Below are positions 1 through 10,140 of a DNA stretch of 29,104 nt, in pieces; position 1 is the stretch's first letter; each line of letters starts with the position of its first letter. The notes under the pieces are model-generated. The model saw only the letters and a list, made by a program, of their open reading frames with translations, was not told the origin of the DNA and made no database searches. Made by a program: the position numbers and the translations under genes. This DNA is from Pelargonium cotyledonis. Taxonomy: Eukaryota; Streptophyta; Magnoliopsida; Geraniales; Geraniaceae. The stretch is taken from NCBI GenBank assembly GCA_036897625.1, contig JAYMTA010000424.1, positions 1 to 29,104 of the forward strand, given 5' to 3'.

Positions 1-375
1 AAAAATATAGAAAAGTTCCGGCTACGATTTTTTTAATACTTTAATGATATACAATTATGTTAATGTAAAGCTCCAAATTAACAAATAAATTACACATTTT
101 TTATTTATGTTCTACCGTACTAATAACGAGCCTAATTCATGTTTGCAATAATTTCAAATAAAATATATAACGAATATGTGTTGAATTAAATTATTTCAAT
201 TAAGATCATTTTATAAATTTTAATCTTTTGACATTAGTTGTATTCACAATTTTTTTATGAAATTAATTACCAAGTCATTATAATATGAATGTGAATATAA
301 TTAAATTAAGACGAAGACTCTGTCGAAATTGGATTAAAAAACTAGATTAAAATATATTTCAGTTGTCAAAAAAGT

Positions 376-632
376 ACTTATTCCATCCCAAAATGAATAT
401 ACTATTTGTCTAAATATTTGGTACCAAAATGAGTGTTATGTATCTATTTTTAAGTTATTATATTATTGTTTTTCCATATTACCTTTATCGCTTATGCACA
501 TTAACAGATCTGCACATGGGGTGTAGGTGAGAAAGTGAGCGTAATATTGAAAACAACTAAATTATATGGTAATTCTTAATTTTTACAAAAAATGAAAAGA
601 AAACACTCATTTTCAGACAGAGGGAATAATAC
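376..632. mobile_element. Stowaway-like MITE, degenerate copy 1
   Basis: The ends are degenerate inverted copies of the Stowaway (Tc1/mariner-derived) terminus CTCCCTCCGTCCC: TTCCATCCCAAAATGA at the left and TTTTCAGACAGAGGGAATA at the right, next to TA dinucleotides. The inside matches the element at 1735-1990 along its length, for example CCATATTACC then TTATGCACAT then GCACATGGGGTGTA. It is non-autonomous and encodes no transposase. Confidence 0.75.
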
Positions 633-640
633 TTAAATGT

Positions 641-675
641 GATGCAGACCCGAGCATAGCCGGGTACAAAACTAG
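641..675 (+). mobile_element. Helitron-type 3' terminus
   Basis: A short hairpin, ACCCG (648-652) pairing with CGGGT (661-665), is followed seven bases later by CTAG (672-675) and then T. Helitron rolling-circle transposons end in a small GC-rich hairpin and a few bases later CTRR, inserted between A and T, which fits here. The 5' terminus was not located and no Rep/helicase coding sequence is seen, so this would be the end of a non-autonomous or truncated element. The MITE at 376-632 lies just inside this end. Confidence 0.45.
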
Positions 676-883
676 TTAAATTTAAGTTCCTCGATCCATG
701 CTTCAAAATAATATTTAATTGATCAATTTTATAAGATTTTTAGAACTTTAATTAACCACACATTGTAAATGTGTAAATGATGATCAGTGATGTTATTTTA
801 GTGACTTAAATAAGATTAAATAAAAAATATGCATCATGTTTTAAATTTTGTGGCGACTGGTCGAAAAAAAAACGGTGATTTTT

Positions 884-1015
884 TATACTCCCTCAGTCTT
901 AAAATGAGTGTCTTCCTTTCTATTTTGAGAAAAATTAAGGAGAAGTTAGTTAGTGTGGTTTGTTTACTATTGTATCTTTATGATCGTGTGGTGAGAATTC
1001 TAACTGACTTTTTAT
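884..1015 (+). mobile_element. Stowaway-like MITE, one end only
   Basis: TACTCCCTCAGTCTTAAAAT followed by GAGTGTCTTCC is a good left terminus of the same MITE family as 376-632 and 1735-1990. No matching inverted right terminus is visible in the next few hundred bases, so the copy appears truncated. The right boundary given is approximate. Confidence 0.5.
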
Positions 1016-1734
1016 AAGGGTATTATTGACAATTCAAGTGATTTTATTTGATCTGACTTGAGAACTAGACTTGGACTTGAATTTTGTGGGCTCAAATACA
1101 AATGGCAATCAAATATGAATGGTTTAGTTTTTTTTTTCTCTCTAAGGGGTCAATGTAAAGAACACAAAATAGAATATGACAGATCTAATATAATAATTAC
1201 ATGAATAATGTTGACATGATACGAATACGACTTAATAAATCATACGTGATTCGAATTACACGATTAATGTGACACGACCTAACACGTGACATATTATGAA
1301 AAAATGTCGTTTAATTCATAACATTAATGGCCAAGCATAGAAGTTTTTGCACCCAATTTAATACAAATTAATTTTTTAAAAAAATAAAAAATTTATATTA
1401 GAAAATATACATTAGTGGTAGTGGCCAAATTAAGGTCTTCAAAGTGGAAGAAACACATATACGTGTGTTTGTAACTTGTACGTTATGTGACAAGATTACA
1501 CGTGTTCGAAGAAATATGAGACACGTGTCACTAACACACCAGTCAAGAGTCGACATCTAGGTTTCTTATGGAACCTTAGTGCACGTGTATGCATGATTGC
1601 CTGAAATCTAGGGACTTGTTTGTCTATCAACCAAAAAAATGTTTTTAAATAAAAATTTAAATATTTTAAATTGTATCGCATTATTTCGATTTATCAAAAT
1701 TATCATTAACATTCAATCTACTCACATTTTAATT

Positions 1735-1990
1735 TACTTCCCCCGTCCCAAAATGAGTGTCCTGTTTGTTAAAAAATTTTGTCCCAAAATAAGTGTCATG
1801 TTTCTATTTTTAGGTTATTATATTATTATTTTCTCCATATTACCCTTATCACTTATGCACATGGGTAGATATGCACATGGGGTGTATGTGAAAAAGTGAT
1901 GGTTATATAGGAAACACACTAAATTATCTTGTCATTCTTAATATTTGCAAAAAATGGAAACAAGATACTCATTTTGGGACGAAGAGAGTA
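1735..1990. mobile_element. Stowaway-like MITE, copy 2
   Basis: The left end CTTCCCCCGTCCCAAAATGA and the right end TCATTTTGGGACGAAGAGAG are inverted repeats of the Stowaway consensus, flanked by TA. The length is about 256 bp. Near the left end the terminal motif is partly repeated (TTTTGTCCCAAAATAAGTGT). No coding capacity. Confidence 0.8.
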
Positions 1991-2077
1991 TTTTATTTTA
2001 CGACGTTATAAGTTATAACGTCGTATAATATAATATAGTAGATGAAGCATTTTTTTTTGTCTAAACTATGAGGTACT

Positions 2078-2215
2078 CGAGTGGGCCCACAGATTCGCGG
2101 TTGACACCTTTAAGCCGTTCTACCACACTTAAACTAATCCTCGTTCGAGCCGGGTAGAACCACAAGGACAACAAAACTCTCTCTACTAAGTTTTAACGCA
2201 GTTGACACCTTAATG
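2078..2215. repeat. Dispersed repeat, diverged relative of 20105-20225
   Basis: The order of motifs CACACTTAAACTAAT, TTCGAGCCGGGTAGAACCAC, then CTCTCTCTACTAAGTTTTAACG is repeated in diverged form at about 20140-20215 (CACTCAAACTAAATC, TTCGAGTCGGGAAGAACACG, CTCTCCTTACCAAATTTTAA). Two copies in one window point to a dispersed element of unknown class. Boundaries are approximate. Confidence 0.5.
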
Positions 2216-4103
2216 CAGTAGATGAAGCGTTTTTGTGATTAGATAATGTCGTAAGTTAAATTGCGCCAACTCTTTGTTCGAAAGTTTGTTCTTACCGTTA
2301 TATTATATTTATTTCAAATTTTATCCTTGAAACCATTTTAAATATATGATTTTTATCAATTTATAAATAGTTGTTAAATAAAATTACATATATTATGATA
2401 ATATGTGCATTTATGATTGTGAATATGACAATTTATTTAATTAACTTCTTTCAATTCAACGTCAATAGCTATTTCCTCACTCGTTCCACAAGTTCAAACA
2501 TCATTTTCAGTAGCAAGAACACAAAAAGTGATTGCTTGATGATTGAGGAACATAATTATGCAACAAATATCATTTTCATTACAATTAAACTATGAATCTT
2601 TTGCATATGTATGTATAATTAGGTAGGTTTATATTATAATTGGTATTTAGTTGGATAAGGGTGCAATTTTTCAAAGTCCAATCCATAATACAAGGAGCTA
2701 AAACATATATATACACTAATAATTACTATAATTAATCCTTTTATTTGTCATATCCACTATAGCTAATTAACTAAAAAGAAGAAGGTATTGAGAGGGATGG
2801 TTTTGTTTTTTGCTTGTGGTTAACTTGAGAAGTAACATATACGAGACTGACTAATCAACAAGAAGCATTTTTGTCTCATTTAAAGACTTTAATGTAACAC
2901 CGAATTTGGGTCAGAAAAATAGTATGTCACATGTGGAGACAACCGACAAGATATGAAGTTTTATTTCAACTTAAAAGTTTGAATTATCATATATATAATA
3001 TGACTAGTATAACAAGTTGTCTTCCATTTTACAATATTCTTCAATGTGCGATACTTTAATAATCTTTTTCACGTGCATGTTGGTGAACAATTCAACAGAC
3101 CCTACATGCGAAATCGACAATCCGCTACATGAGATTAACGTGATTCAGTCACACTTGCCTTTTGTAATGATGTCGTGTTTGGGTTGGAAACCCAACACGT
3201 TTCGCCACTATGTCGGACTTGTGTTAAAACTTCAACACGCGTACTATAAATGCATTATTTTTCTGCAGATTTCATTTTGATGATTGACTATGGAACAGTG
3301 GGAGACCCACCATCACCATCTCTCTGCAAAACTACAAAACCTCTCGTCTCTCTGTCAAACACCAAAACATACATCTTTTGTGTTTTGTCTGAACATTTGT
3401 TTAGTTTAGGGCTTCACTTTTACATAAATGTATTGGTTTCTTGTGACATTCTAGTACAACCAATGCATAAAAATATGCTTTCTTGAATACTAGAAAGAGA
3501 ATTTTTTTAGGCTGGCAATGGCATTTCTTGGAACTTGGCATCACTTTCCTAAGTACATATCAATTTTCTAATATGGTGTGTGATAAGTTTAGTTTATAAC
3601 ATGAGATGAGACATCAAGTGAATTATTCTACATCGAAACATTGGCATATTTTCGTATTGTTTAAGGTTCTCTTAACTAGTAGCCGACTATGTTAACAATT
3701 GCTTTGGGTGACATGCTGAGATCCTAAGGAGCTCGACATTTTTTCGGGAGCTAAAGGGTCTTTAAGGCTCCATGTGTTGTGTTTTCATTTATGGAGAAAA
3801 TTCCGATTTTCAATGTCATTAAAAGCGCCTCAATCATTATTGATGTATATATATGTGACAATAAAGTATTGTACGTATACACACTATCTTATTAGTACAA
3901 TTTTTGTGACATTCAATGACTCTCGGCTTAAAAGATTATGTGATTTAATTTAATTTGAACTATTTACGTTTTACCGACATGTAGCAATGTAAATTTTATG
4001 CGTTTTAAATCTATTCTTGTAGTTTATGTCACTCACTCCTCAATTTCTCTTTTGTTTTTCTATTCTTTTTTTCCTTCAACTGGTTAATCACTTGCAACTA
4101 ATC

Positions 4104-4620
4104 AGTGGTGGATCCAGAAATTAATATTAGTGGGGGCACAATTTTATAGGATAATCTAATAAGTACAATATAAAATTTGTTGCGCACAATTGCGAATGAG
4201 TGTTAATTACTTACAAATATGAAAAATGTTGTAACAAAATTACGTTAACCAAAAAACAATAATTATTTACAACCTCTTCATATTTTGAAAACTTTTAATC
4301 GTCTTATGATCAATATAAACACATATTTTACTACGTTATGTAACCAAACAATCATTCAATTTCCGTTAATAATTATCATCATATAAAATATCTATTTTTC
4401 GTAACCCACCTCATGTCATCAGCAATGAACTCGAGACTTCAAAAAAAATCCAAAGCGCTTAAATCGTTTGGCTCAAAATGTCTTGATGAATTAAACATAT
4501 TAGCTAGTAATACAAAAACGAATGGTAAACCTAATTTTTTTTATTGAATATATAAATGGTAAATCTAATTAATACAAAATAACTAATGTGATTAATACAG
4601 ACACTGCCCCTGCAACTAAT
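4104..4620. repeat. Probable non-coding transposon remnant with GGATCCAGAAATT...GGGGGCA motif
   Basis: AGTGGTGGATCCAGAAATT followed by TAGTGGGGGCACA at the left, and CACTGCCCCTGC at 4602-4613 at the right, form a weak inverted pair (GGGGCA / TGCCCC). Similar GGATCC...GTGGGGGC stretches recur between genes in many plants. The class is not clear, and the SINE-like piece at 4420-4492 lies inside it. Confidence 0.35.
4420..4492 (-). mobile_element. SINE fragment (same family as 4868-5040)
   Basis: Read on the minus strand this matches the tRNA-like head of the SINE at 4868-5040: AAGACATTTTGAGCCAAACG, then GCGCTTTGGATT, then GTCTCGAGTTCATTG as a box-B-like motif. It is diverged and I could not find its tail or target duplication. 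Confidence 0.5.
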
Positions 4621-4849
4621 TATGGTTAAATGTTTGGTAGAAAGTTATTACAATAGTAACTATAATAATTATAATATGTTAATTAGACCTTTGGGTTCTT
4701 TAGTGGGTGGTGGTTAAAAATGTAGAAACTAGAAATCTACTTTTTCTTGGATGCTATAAACCCTAGGGGTGGCAATGGCATAGGTGTGACAATATGAATA
4801 CAACCAATTTTGGCATAGCCTTTACCTTTTTAAGGTAGGAAATGGTAGG

Positions 4850-5057
4850 GGAGCAATATCATTGTTTTTTATTGTTCTTTTGTCAGGAACGGTATATCAC
4901 ATTCGAAGTAGTAATATTTCTCACTTCCCAGAGAGAGCGTCACCCTAAACTCCACTCCGTACCGTCAACAAAGACGCTGAAACTTGAGACCTCAATAGAA
5001 ATTCAAAGTGTTTTAACCGTTGGCTCAACATGTCTTGGTGGAGCAATATCATTGTTT
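4850..5057 (-). mobile_element. SINE retroposon with 18-bp target-site duplication
   Basis: A perfect 18-bp direct repeat, GGAGCAATATCATTGTTT, occurs at 4850-4867 and 5040-5057 and encloses about 172 bp. On the minus strand the insert starts CACCAAGACATGTTGAGCCA and continues with a tRNA-like head: an A-box-like stretch (TTGAGCCAACGGTTAAA) and a B-box-like stretch (GGTCTCAAGTTTC) about 35 bases on. It ends in an A-rich tail (CAATAAAAAAC) directly before the duplication. A tRNA-type pol III promoter, A-rich tail and long target duplication are the hallmarks of a SINE moved by LINE machinery. A diverged relative lies at 4420-4492. Confidence 0.65.
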
Positions 5058-5353
5058 GGGTTAATTATATTGGACAACTCTTGAAACAAGAGCTCTTTGG
5101 TCTTTGATTATGAGATACAAAAGAATTGTGGAAGAAGAAAAGAGATGATAAAAATGGATTAGCTTTATCATGGGCCCACCTTATTCAAGCCCAATATTGG
5201 CCCATTTAACAAAAGCCCAATGCTAGGAGCAATTAACAATTCATATATGAATACATATATATACATCAGAAAATGAAGTGTCTACTATATTCTGTATAGC
5301 TCTGAAAATTCTACATATGAATTGTTAATGATCTACAAAATTCACAGTGCCTA

Positions 5354-8300
5354 TCAGAAAATACTTTCATTACTGGACCCAGACAAGCCTTTGAGCACAT
5401 CTCTGAGTGCATAGTAGTGGTTAACACATCTATGGTCTGAAATTATGTTTCGCCCGAGCACAATCCTCTGAAAATGCTCACCTGGATGTCGTTTCCAGAG
5501 TGTGAAGAACTCCTTGTTTTCGCTACTGATGTCGCCGTGAGTGTCTATGTTCCTCTTCAGATAGTAAATAGTTCCCGGGACATATAACTCTTCAGGCACC
5601 GCGCAGGCTGTGTCGTTTTTCATGACTGGTTTGGAGGTTGAGGGGGCTGTAATGGCGAGTGGTTCCTCGCTGATATGAGTATCTGCAAGCACAAGAGCAA
5701 ATCAGCATAGGTGCAAATTTTACTAGAAAAGGCATTTGTGAAGCTGAGAGTAAACATTAGCACAAATTTGTGATCAAAACGAGCAAAATTTGAAGTTTAA
5801 TTGATTCTGATGGATCCACTAAAAATAGCTTGATTAGATTTTAAATGGATTCTTTGATGTGTTCAGGCGACGAAGTAGAATACAACCGATATTGAAAATT
5901 ACAGATTATTGCTCAGCTATGATGTCCCAAAATGCGTAATTGCACTTTTCAACTTTTACAACATTTACACTTCATACGTTTTCTCTCTGTTAGTACATCA
6001 TCAATTTTCATGATGTGTATCGCACATGGACATGGCAATTCAGGCCGCAGGCCGGGACAATAAACTCATGCGCCCATATTTTGGAATTTTTTTTATCAGA
6101 CCTATCTTGTCCGAAAAAAAATTGTGTTTGATCAAAAGAACCCTAGCCTAATTCTCATTTCATTTCTACTTATTTTTCCATCTTTCAAATTTGTCTCCAA
6201 AATTTTGGATTCATATATGATATTTTTGACATAGAGAATGTGATGTGCAACCCACGTGATAAAAGAGGAAGCAATGTGTGCTTACCGGACAAATTTTTAT
6301 TGCTTCCGAACTTTGAATAATCAGCAAGTTTCAGAGCTACATCTTGCACAGAGGACACAACCTGCTTTGCATTTGTAGCCAAATCTATGACACGTTTCCA
6401 GTCTTCCTTCTCAACCATGCTCATCCTGAGCAATGAAAGAGGTTGCAGTTAGACAAAAACTATTTACGCTATCAAATAAATAAGGCTACTCAGTTTAAAG
6501 CATGAAAGTTGGCCTTGAACAAAGAGTACGTCCACGAAGTGTATCATGTTAACCAGAACCTCAACAAACTATGCATTTTAGTATTGTTACCGAGCATGAT
6601 TTTGGAGCACTCAGAAGATAACTAATGACATGTTCTCAATCAACAGCAACAAAGAAGATAACCATATGGATTTGTTAATACGGATTGTACAAATAACTTC
6701 GACACTCTGTCATTCCAAAGTATTTATAGAGTTTGGATTCAAATTTTTAGGAATGGGAATCAACAACGAGAATGGTGATGCGATTCCAATCTTCATATTT
6801 GGATAGGATTTTAGGGTCGTGAAAATGACTTTAATTCTTGATTTGGAAACAAACACAAAATTATATACCAGAATTAGAAACATGCAGATGTTGAATTACG
6901 TAGATTAGGCAGTCTCAGATACAAAAATTATTGATTTTGTTCTGAATTTCACGAGAGTTTTGTTTTCAAGATGTAAGAAAGGGCCGGCAATATGCTTTTT
7001 AAGGTTTGCAGTAGTTGCTTACCAATCAGTTTGAAGAATTTCATTCCTCAGCCTTGCTAAGGAAGCTGCACTCAACCTAGGTATTATATCATCCTTCACA
7101 TAAAATATTATACAATCAGAAAAAATCGGAACAAGTCAATCAAACCAAAAGATGTGAATAATAAAAGGATATGCTTCTTTGCGATTAACACAACCGAACG
7201 ATAATTATATGCAACCTCCTACCTGCATTACAACAGTGCTAACATACTCGGAGCAGCTTTCAGCAAGTTCTCTAGAGACACAGGGCGGAGTTGCATAGCC
7301 AATAGCAGAAACAATGTCAGGGCTAAAACCCAGTTCCTCGGCCGACTTTTTACGGAGCATTGTTGCTAGTAAAGAAGCTATAGCCCCTCCTAGAGAATGG
7401 CCAACTAGCCTTAACCTAAACCCCTGTAAATAAATTAGGTTCACTATGAAATCTCGGAATAAAAAGGAAGAAAATATGCAGAAACAGATACAGTGAAACA
7501 TTCAGCACCTCGTATTTATCCAAGTATTTTTTTATAGTTCCCATCTCATGCGTAAGAAACCAACGTGCTGCTTCAGCTATACCAAAGTGGGAGGAATAGC
7601 CTTCAAATAATACTTCTTGATCGCTCGTAGCAACAAAGTCCGTAATAAGGTCATAGATGGTGTGTGTTCCACGAATTCCAAGAATCACAAGCTTTTTACG
7701 AATATCAATTCCTATATAATATCCAGGCCGCATCACATCAGAACCTTTCACAAATTTCACTATGTTGCATTCTCGGAGCATGCTGTTTCTTGCAAGAACA
7801 GCAGCACTACCCTTATACGCCCCTCTAGCTAATTCGGAGTAGTAGATAAGATCTTGGACCTAAAGTAGAAAACATTGCATAACTCAGAATCTAGTACACT
7901 AAACATTAACACACAGTGGTTATAGAGCTCGTACAAACGTGTTCATGTGCCTATGTGTGTATGATTGAGTAAGCAAATACGTATATTCAATGATGAGTGT
8001 GAAGTAATTACTACTGGATCTGATGTTATCTGAACACCCTTAACATCCTCAAATGGGTTTGCAGATGCTTGATGAAGATAAATAAGACACAACCCAACTG
8101 CAAGATCACCAAGGCTCCAATCTTTAATACAAGTTTTACTTGGCTGTGCACGTATGGTTGTAATGATCTCTGCAAGAGACCGACTAGTGGGTGTTGCTTT
8201 GTTTACACCGACATTGCCTGCACATTTCATTTATAGTAAGTTTCCATTACACACCATTACCACGAAAACAGCAACTCAATTAACTATATGATCAAACAAT

Positions 8301-9004
8301 GCTACGACAAACTACCTTGCCCATAAATTTCGATGTAAACCACCTTCCATCACACTTCACACACACAAAGCCTTAACATTTCACTCATAAACCTAAAACA
8401 TTTACAAAACTAGAAGAACGGGAGTGAAGAAATGCTTAGAACTAGAAGCCAGTTCACAATCCACCATGAACATTTAACAACAACCCAATTGACTATATGA
8501 ACAAAATTGAATTAATGCTTAGAACTAGAAGCCAATTCACAACAACCCAACTAAATAAATGCTCAAAAGACGCTACTACAGGACCTGTTGGAAGAGCCCA
8601 ATTATACAGTCGGAGAGCTGGTTCAAGCGCTTTGGTGACCCAAGCAAGCTCTACTTCCCACCTGCTTTCACTCAAATCTTCATCATCTAGGTTCTTCTTC
8701 ACAACCATCAATGAAGACGAAGACGAAGAAGCTTGGGCTCCATCTTTCGCTTCCTTCCGACCACCCCCATCTCCATCGACTGGTTGCGACAGTTGCGATT
8801 GACACCTCTTCACTACACCGTACACAGAATTCTTACAGAACCCCTCTTTCTGCCCCAAATTTCTACTCCAACCTGCGACGCACAAAATGGGAAACGCAAA
8901 TTTTCCATGAAAATGACCGGTTATTGCAGCGAAATATGATTAAAGGTGCGAACTTTATACTCACAAATGTCTCCAAGAAAACGCTTCAACGACCGATGAG
9001 CCAT
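5354..9004 (-). CDS. Class 3 lipase-fold alpha/beta hydrolase (DAG lipase-like)
   Basis: Eight exons on the minus strand: 9004-8965, 8872-8585, 8217-8012, 7859-7509, 7423-7223, 7093-7023, 6425-6286 and 5682-5354. All introns are GT-AG and the joined frame gives 541 aa. The lipase class 3 domain holds the nucleophile elbow GHSLGG (Ser305 in LVGHSLGGAIASL, exon 5). Candidate catalytic Asp lies in DDIIPRL (363-364) and the likely catalytic His in SDHR (His516). This predicts hydrolysis of acylglycerol or similar esters; the substrate is not shown. The N-terminal 180 residues carry the family block with SRSLAEI and NPFEDVKGVQI. No clear signal peptide or membrane span is visible. The layout and length resemble the Arabidopsis At2g42450-type lipases (recalled, not searched). 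The first exon is only 40 nt, so the extreme N-terminus is the least certain part, and the exon 2 donor (GTCCTG) is weak. Confidence 0.88.
8431..8541. repeat. Short tandem duplication in lipase intron 2
   Basis: AATGCTTAGAACTAGAAGCC occurs at 8431-8450 and again at 8514-8533, 83 bp apart. Both copies continue in near-identical sequence (AGTTCACA versus AATTCACA). It lies within the intron between 8585 and 8217 and does not touch coding sequence. Confidence 0.7.
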
Positions 9005-9015
9005 TAGAAGACCAT
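9004..9015 (-). promoter_or_regulatory. Three-codon uORF overlapping the lipase start codon
   Basis: On the minus strand ATG GTC TTC TAA ends with TAATG, so its stop codon shares one base with the ATG chosen for the lipase. If the transcript starts upstream, ribosomes would finish this tiny ORF right on the main start, which favours leaky scanning or termination-reinitiation. This depends on 9004 being the true start. Confidence 0.4.
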
Positions 9016-9240
9016 TGTGGAAGAAACCTACAGTGCTTTTTTTTTTTATACACGCGCTTGATGGTCAATGGCGGTGGCGAATCGCCGCCGGCGAATGCTC
9101 TGTTGCTCTCGGCGGCGAAAGTTCCAGAAATCAAGTGATGTAACGTAGCGGAGAAGCAGGTTGCCGGTTGTAGGGCATTGCTGTCATTTTACTCACCACA
9201 AGTGACACGTCAATCTCTAAATCGGGTCGGGTATTAATTG

Positions 9241-9367
9241 TGGGCTTGGGCTTTGTTTTGTTAGAGCCCATAAAAACCTAGATAGAACCCTAGCATACAA
9301 GGGCTTTCAGTCATTTCGTCTCCTAGAACCCCATCTCTTCTGTGTCTATAAAAGCCAATTAGGGTTT
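9241..9367 (+). promoter_or_regulatory. Site II / telo-box / TATA promoter of the snoRNA cluster
   Basis: Two adjacent Site II motifs (TGGGCT at 9241-9246 and 9247-9252) and one on the other strand (AGCCCA, 9265-9270) precede a telo-box (AACCCTA, 9286-9292), a TATA box (TATAAAAG, 9347-9354) and a reverse telo-box (TAGGGTTT, 9360-9367). In plants, Site II plus telo-box promoters are typical of ribosomal protein and snoRNA genes. Transcription should start near 9375-9385. The region also lies about 240 bp upstream of the lipase start on the other strand, so it could act in both directions. Confidence 0.75.
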
Positions 9368-9495
9368 CAACAATTTCACAACACTCATCTTTAAGCTTCA
9401 GAATTTGCCGTCTCCTCCATAATCTCTGTATCAGGTCAAATTTTGCTGTTTTCAGATTTGTAATTTCTGAAAATTTTGAATCTTGTTGTGGTTTT

Positions 9496-9592
9496 TAGAG
9501 AATGATATGATGAATGTGACTTTGTGTTCCCTATTGGTTTGATTGCTGTAATGATAGCACAATCTGTATTAGCTCTATCTGATCATTCTCTA
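9496..9592 (+). ncRNA. C/D box snoRNA, U44-like, copy 1 (18S guide)
   Basis: Box C ATGATGA is at 9507-9513 and box D CTGA at 9579-9582. They are closed by a perfect 10-bp terminal stem (TAGAGAATGA 9496-9505 with TCATTCTCTA 9583-9592). The guide GTATTAGCTCTA just upstream of box D is complementary to TAGAGCTAATAC in 18S rRNA. The fifth base upstream of box D pairs with the A of TAGAGC, the nucleotide methylated by human U44 (human A166 numbering). A C'-like TGATAG lies near 9552. It acts in the nucleolus with fibrillarin. Confidence 0.85.
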
Positions 9593-9725
9593 TAATCTGT
9601 ACAATGAATTTTATTGATTCCTTCAATGTTTTGAAAAAAAAAAAAAAAATTTACAAAAGATGTATTTGTTTTAATTTGTTTTAATTATTTATAAAGATTA
9701 TAGTTTTTTTATGTGTTGTTGCAGA

Positions 9726-9817
9726 TTGAGATGATGATACATTTGATTTTATTTGATTGCCTTGATGATGGCTTATTGTTATCATGTTATGTATTAGCTC
9801 TAGCTGATCATTCTCAA
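9726..9817 (+). ncRNA. C/D box snoRNA, U44-like, copy 2 (diverged)
   Basis: Box C ATGATGA is at 9731-9737 and box D CTGA at 9804-9807, with the same 18S guide GTATTAGCTCTAG directly before box D. The terminal stem is shorter: TTGAG (9726-9730) with CTCAA (9813-9817). The left half differs strongly from copies 1 and 3 but a C'-like TTGATGATGG (9762-9771) is kept. The guide is intact, so it may still work, though the weak stem could also mark a decaying copy. Confidence 0.65.
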
Positions 9818-9990
9818 CACTTTAGTAATGGATCATTATTTTACATTTAGTTTAGTTTCATATATCATTTATAATTATGCATGATTTGTTATTTTACACC
9901 CCTTTATTCACATGTTTTTTTAAAAAATTGAACAATTTTTATCTGCAAGAATCACAACTGATTTTAGATGTTATTGATGTGTTATTCAGT

Positions 9991-10064
9991 TCCTATGATG
10001 GCATGAAATCTTTGAGACCTGATTGTCATAATTTGATGACAACTACAAGCAATTTTGCTGAGGA
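9991..10064 (+). ncRNA. C/D box snoRNA guiding 18S rRNA C38
   Basis: Box C ATGATGG is at 9995-10001, D' CTGA at 10019-10022, C' TTGATGA at 10033-10039 and box D CTGA at 10058-10061. The D' guide AATCTTTGAGAC (10007-10018) is perfectly complementary to GTCTCAAAGATT near the 5' end of 18S rRNA. Counting five bases from D' places the methylated base at C38 in plant 18S numbering, a known plant 2'-O-methylation site (I recall snoR66 for this site, not checked). The terminal stem is weak (TCC/GGA). The sequence before box D (ACTACAAGCAATTTTG) has no target I recognise. Confidence 0.7.
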
Positions 10065-10140
10065 TATTGTTAATTAAGTCCCTCACTAAAAAAGTTAATT
10101 TTGTTATGTAAATGCGTTTGGCTTTTTGATTATATATTGA

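Larger units (their letters stand above)
1..5353. other. Gene-poor, AT-rich, repeat-laden intergenic region
   Basis: I find no supportable gene in this stretch. The open reading frames here are short (under 90 codons), AT-rich and without recognisable domains. It holds several transposon remnants listed separately: Stowaway-like MITEs, a Helitron-type end and SINE sequence. Between about 2996 and 3490 there is a patch of more balanced base composition with a TATA-like TACTATAAATG near 3241 and a small foldback (GTGTTTGGGTT / AACCCAACAC near 3175-3199). No protein or RNA family could be recognised in that patch. Confidence 0.6.

Noticed and set aside
3017..3486. Two overlapping plus-strand frames (87 and 78 codons) with a TATA-like motif between them
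   Set aside because: No recognisable domain, no splice continuation and no good leader; kept only as a note in the region entry.
2996..3494. Possible solo LTR bounded by CTAGTAT / ATACTAG
   Set aside because: The inverted ends are only seven bases, with no 5-bp target duplication or primer-binding site visible.
8497..9007. Plus-strand open frames of 68-101 codons
   Set aside because: They are antisense shadows of lipase exons 1 and 2, which have splice sites and family-specific sequence.
9877..10077. 66-codon open frame in the snoRNA cluster
   Set aside because: It overlaps the C38 guide snoRNA, is AT-rich and has no protein-like features.
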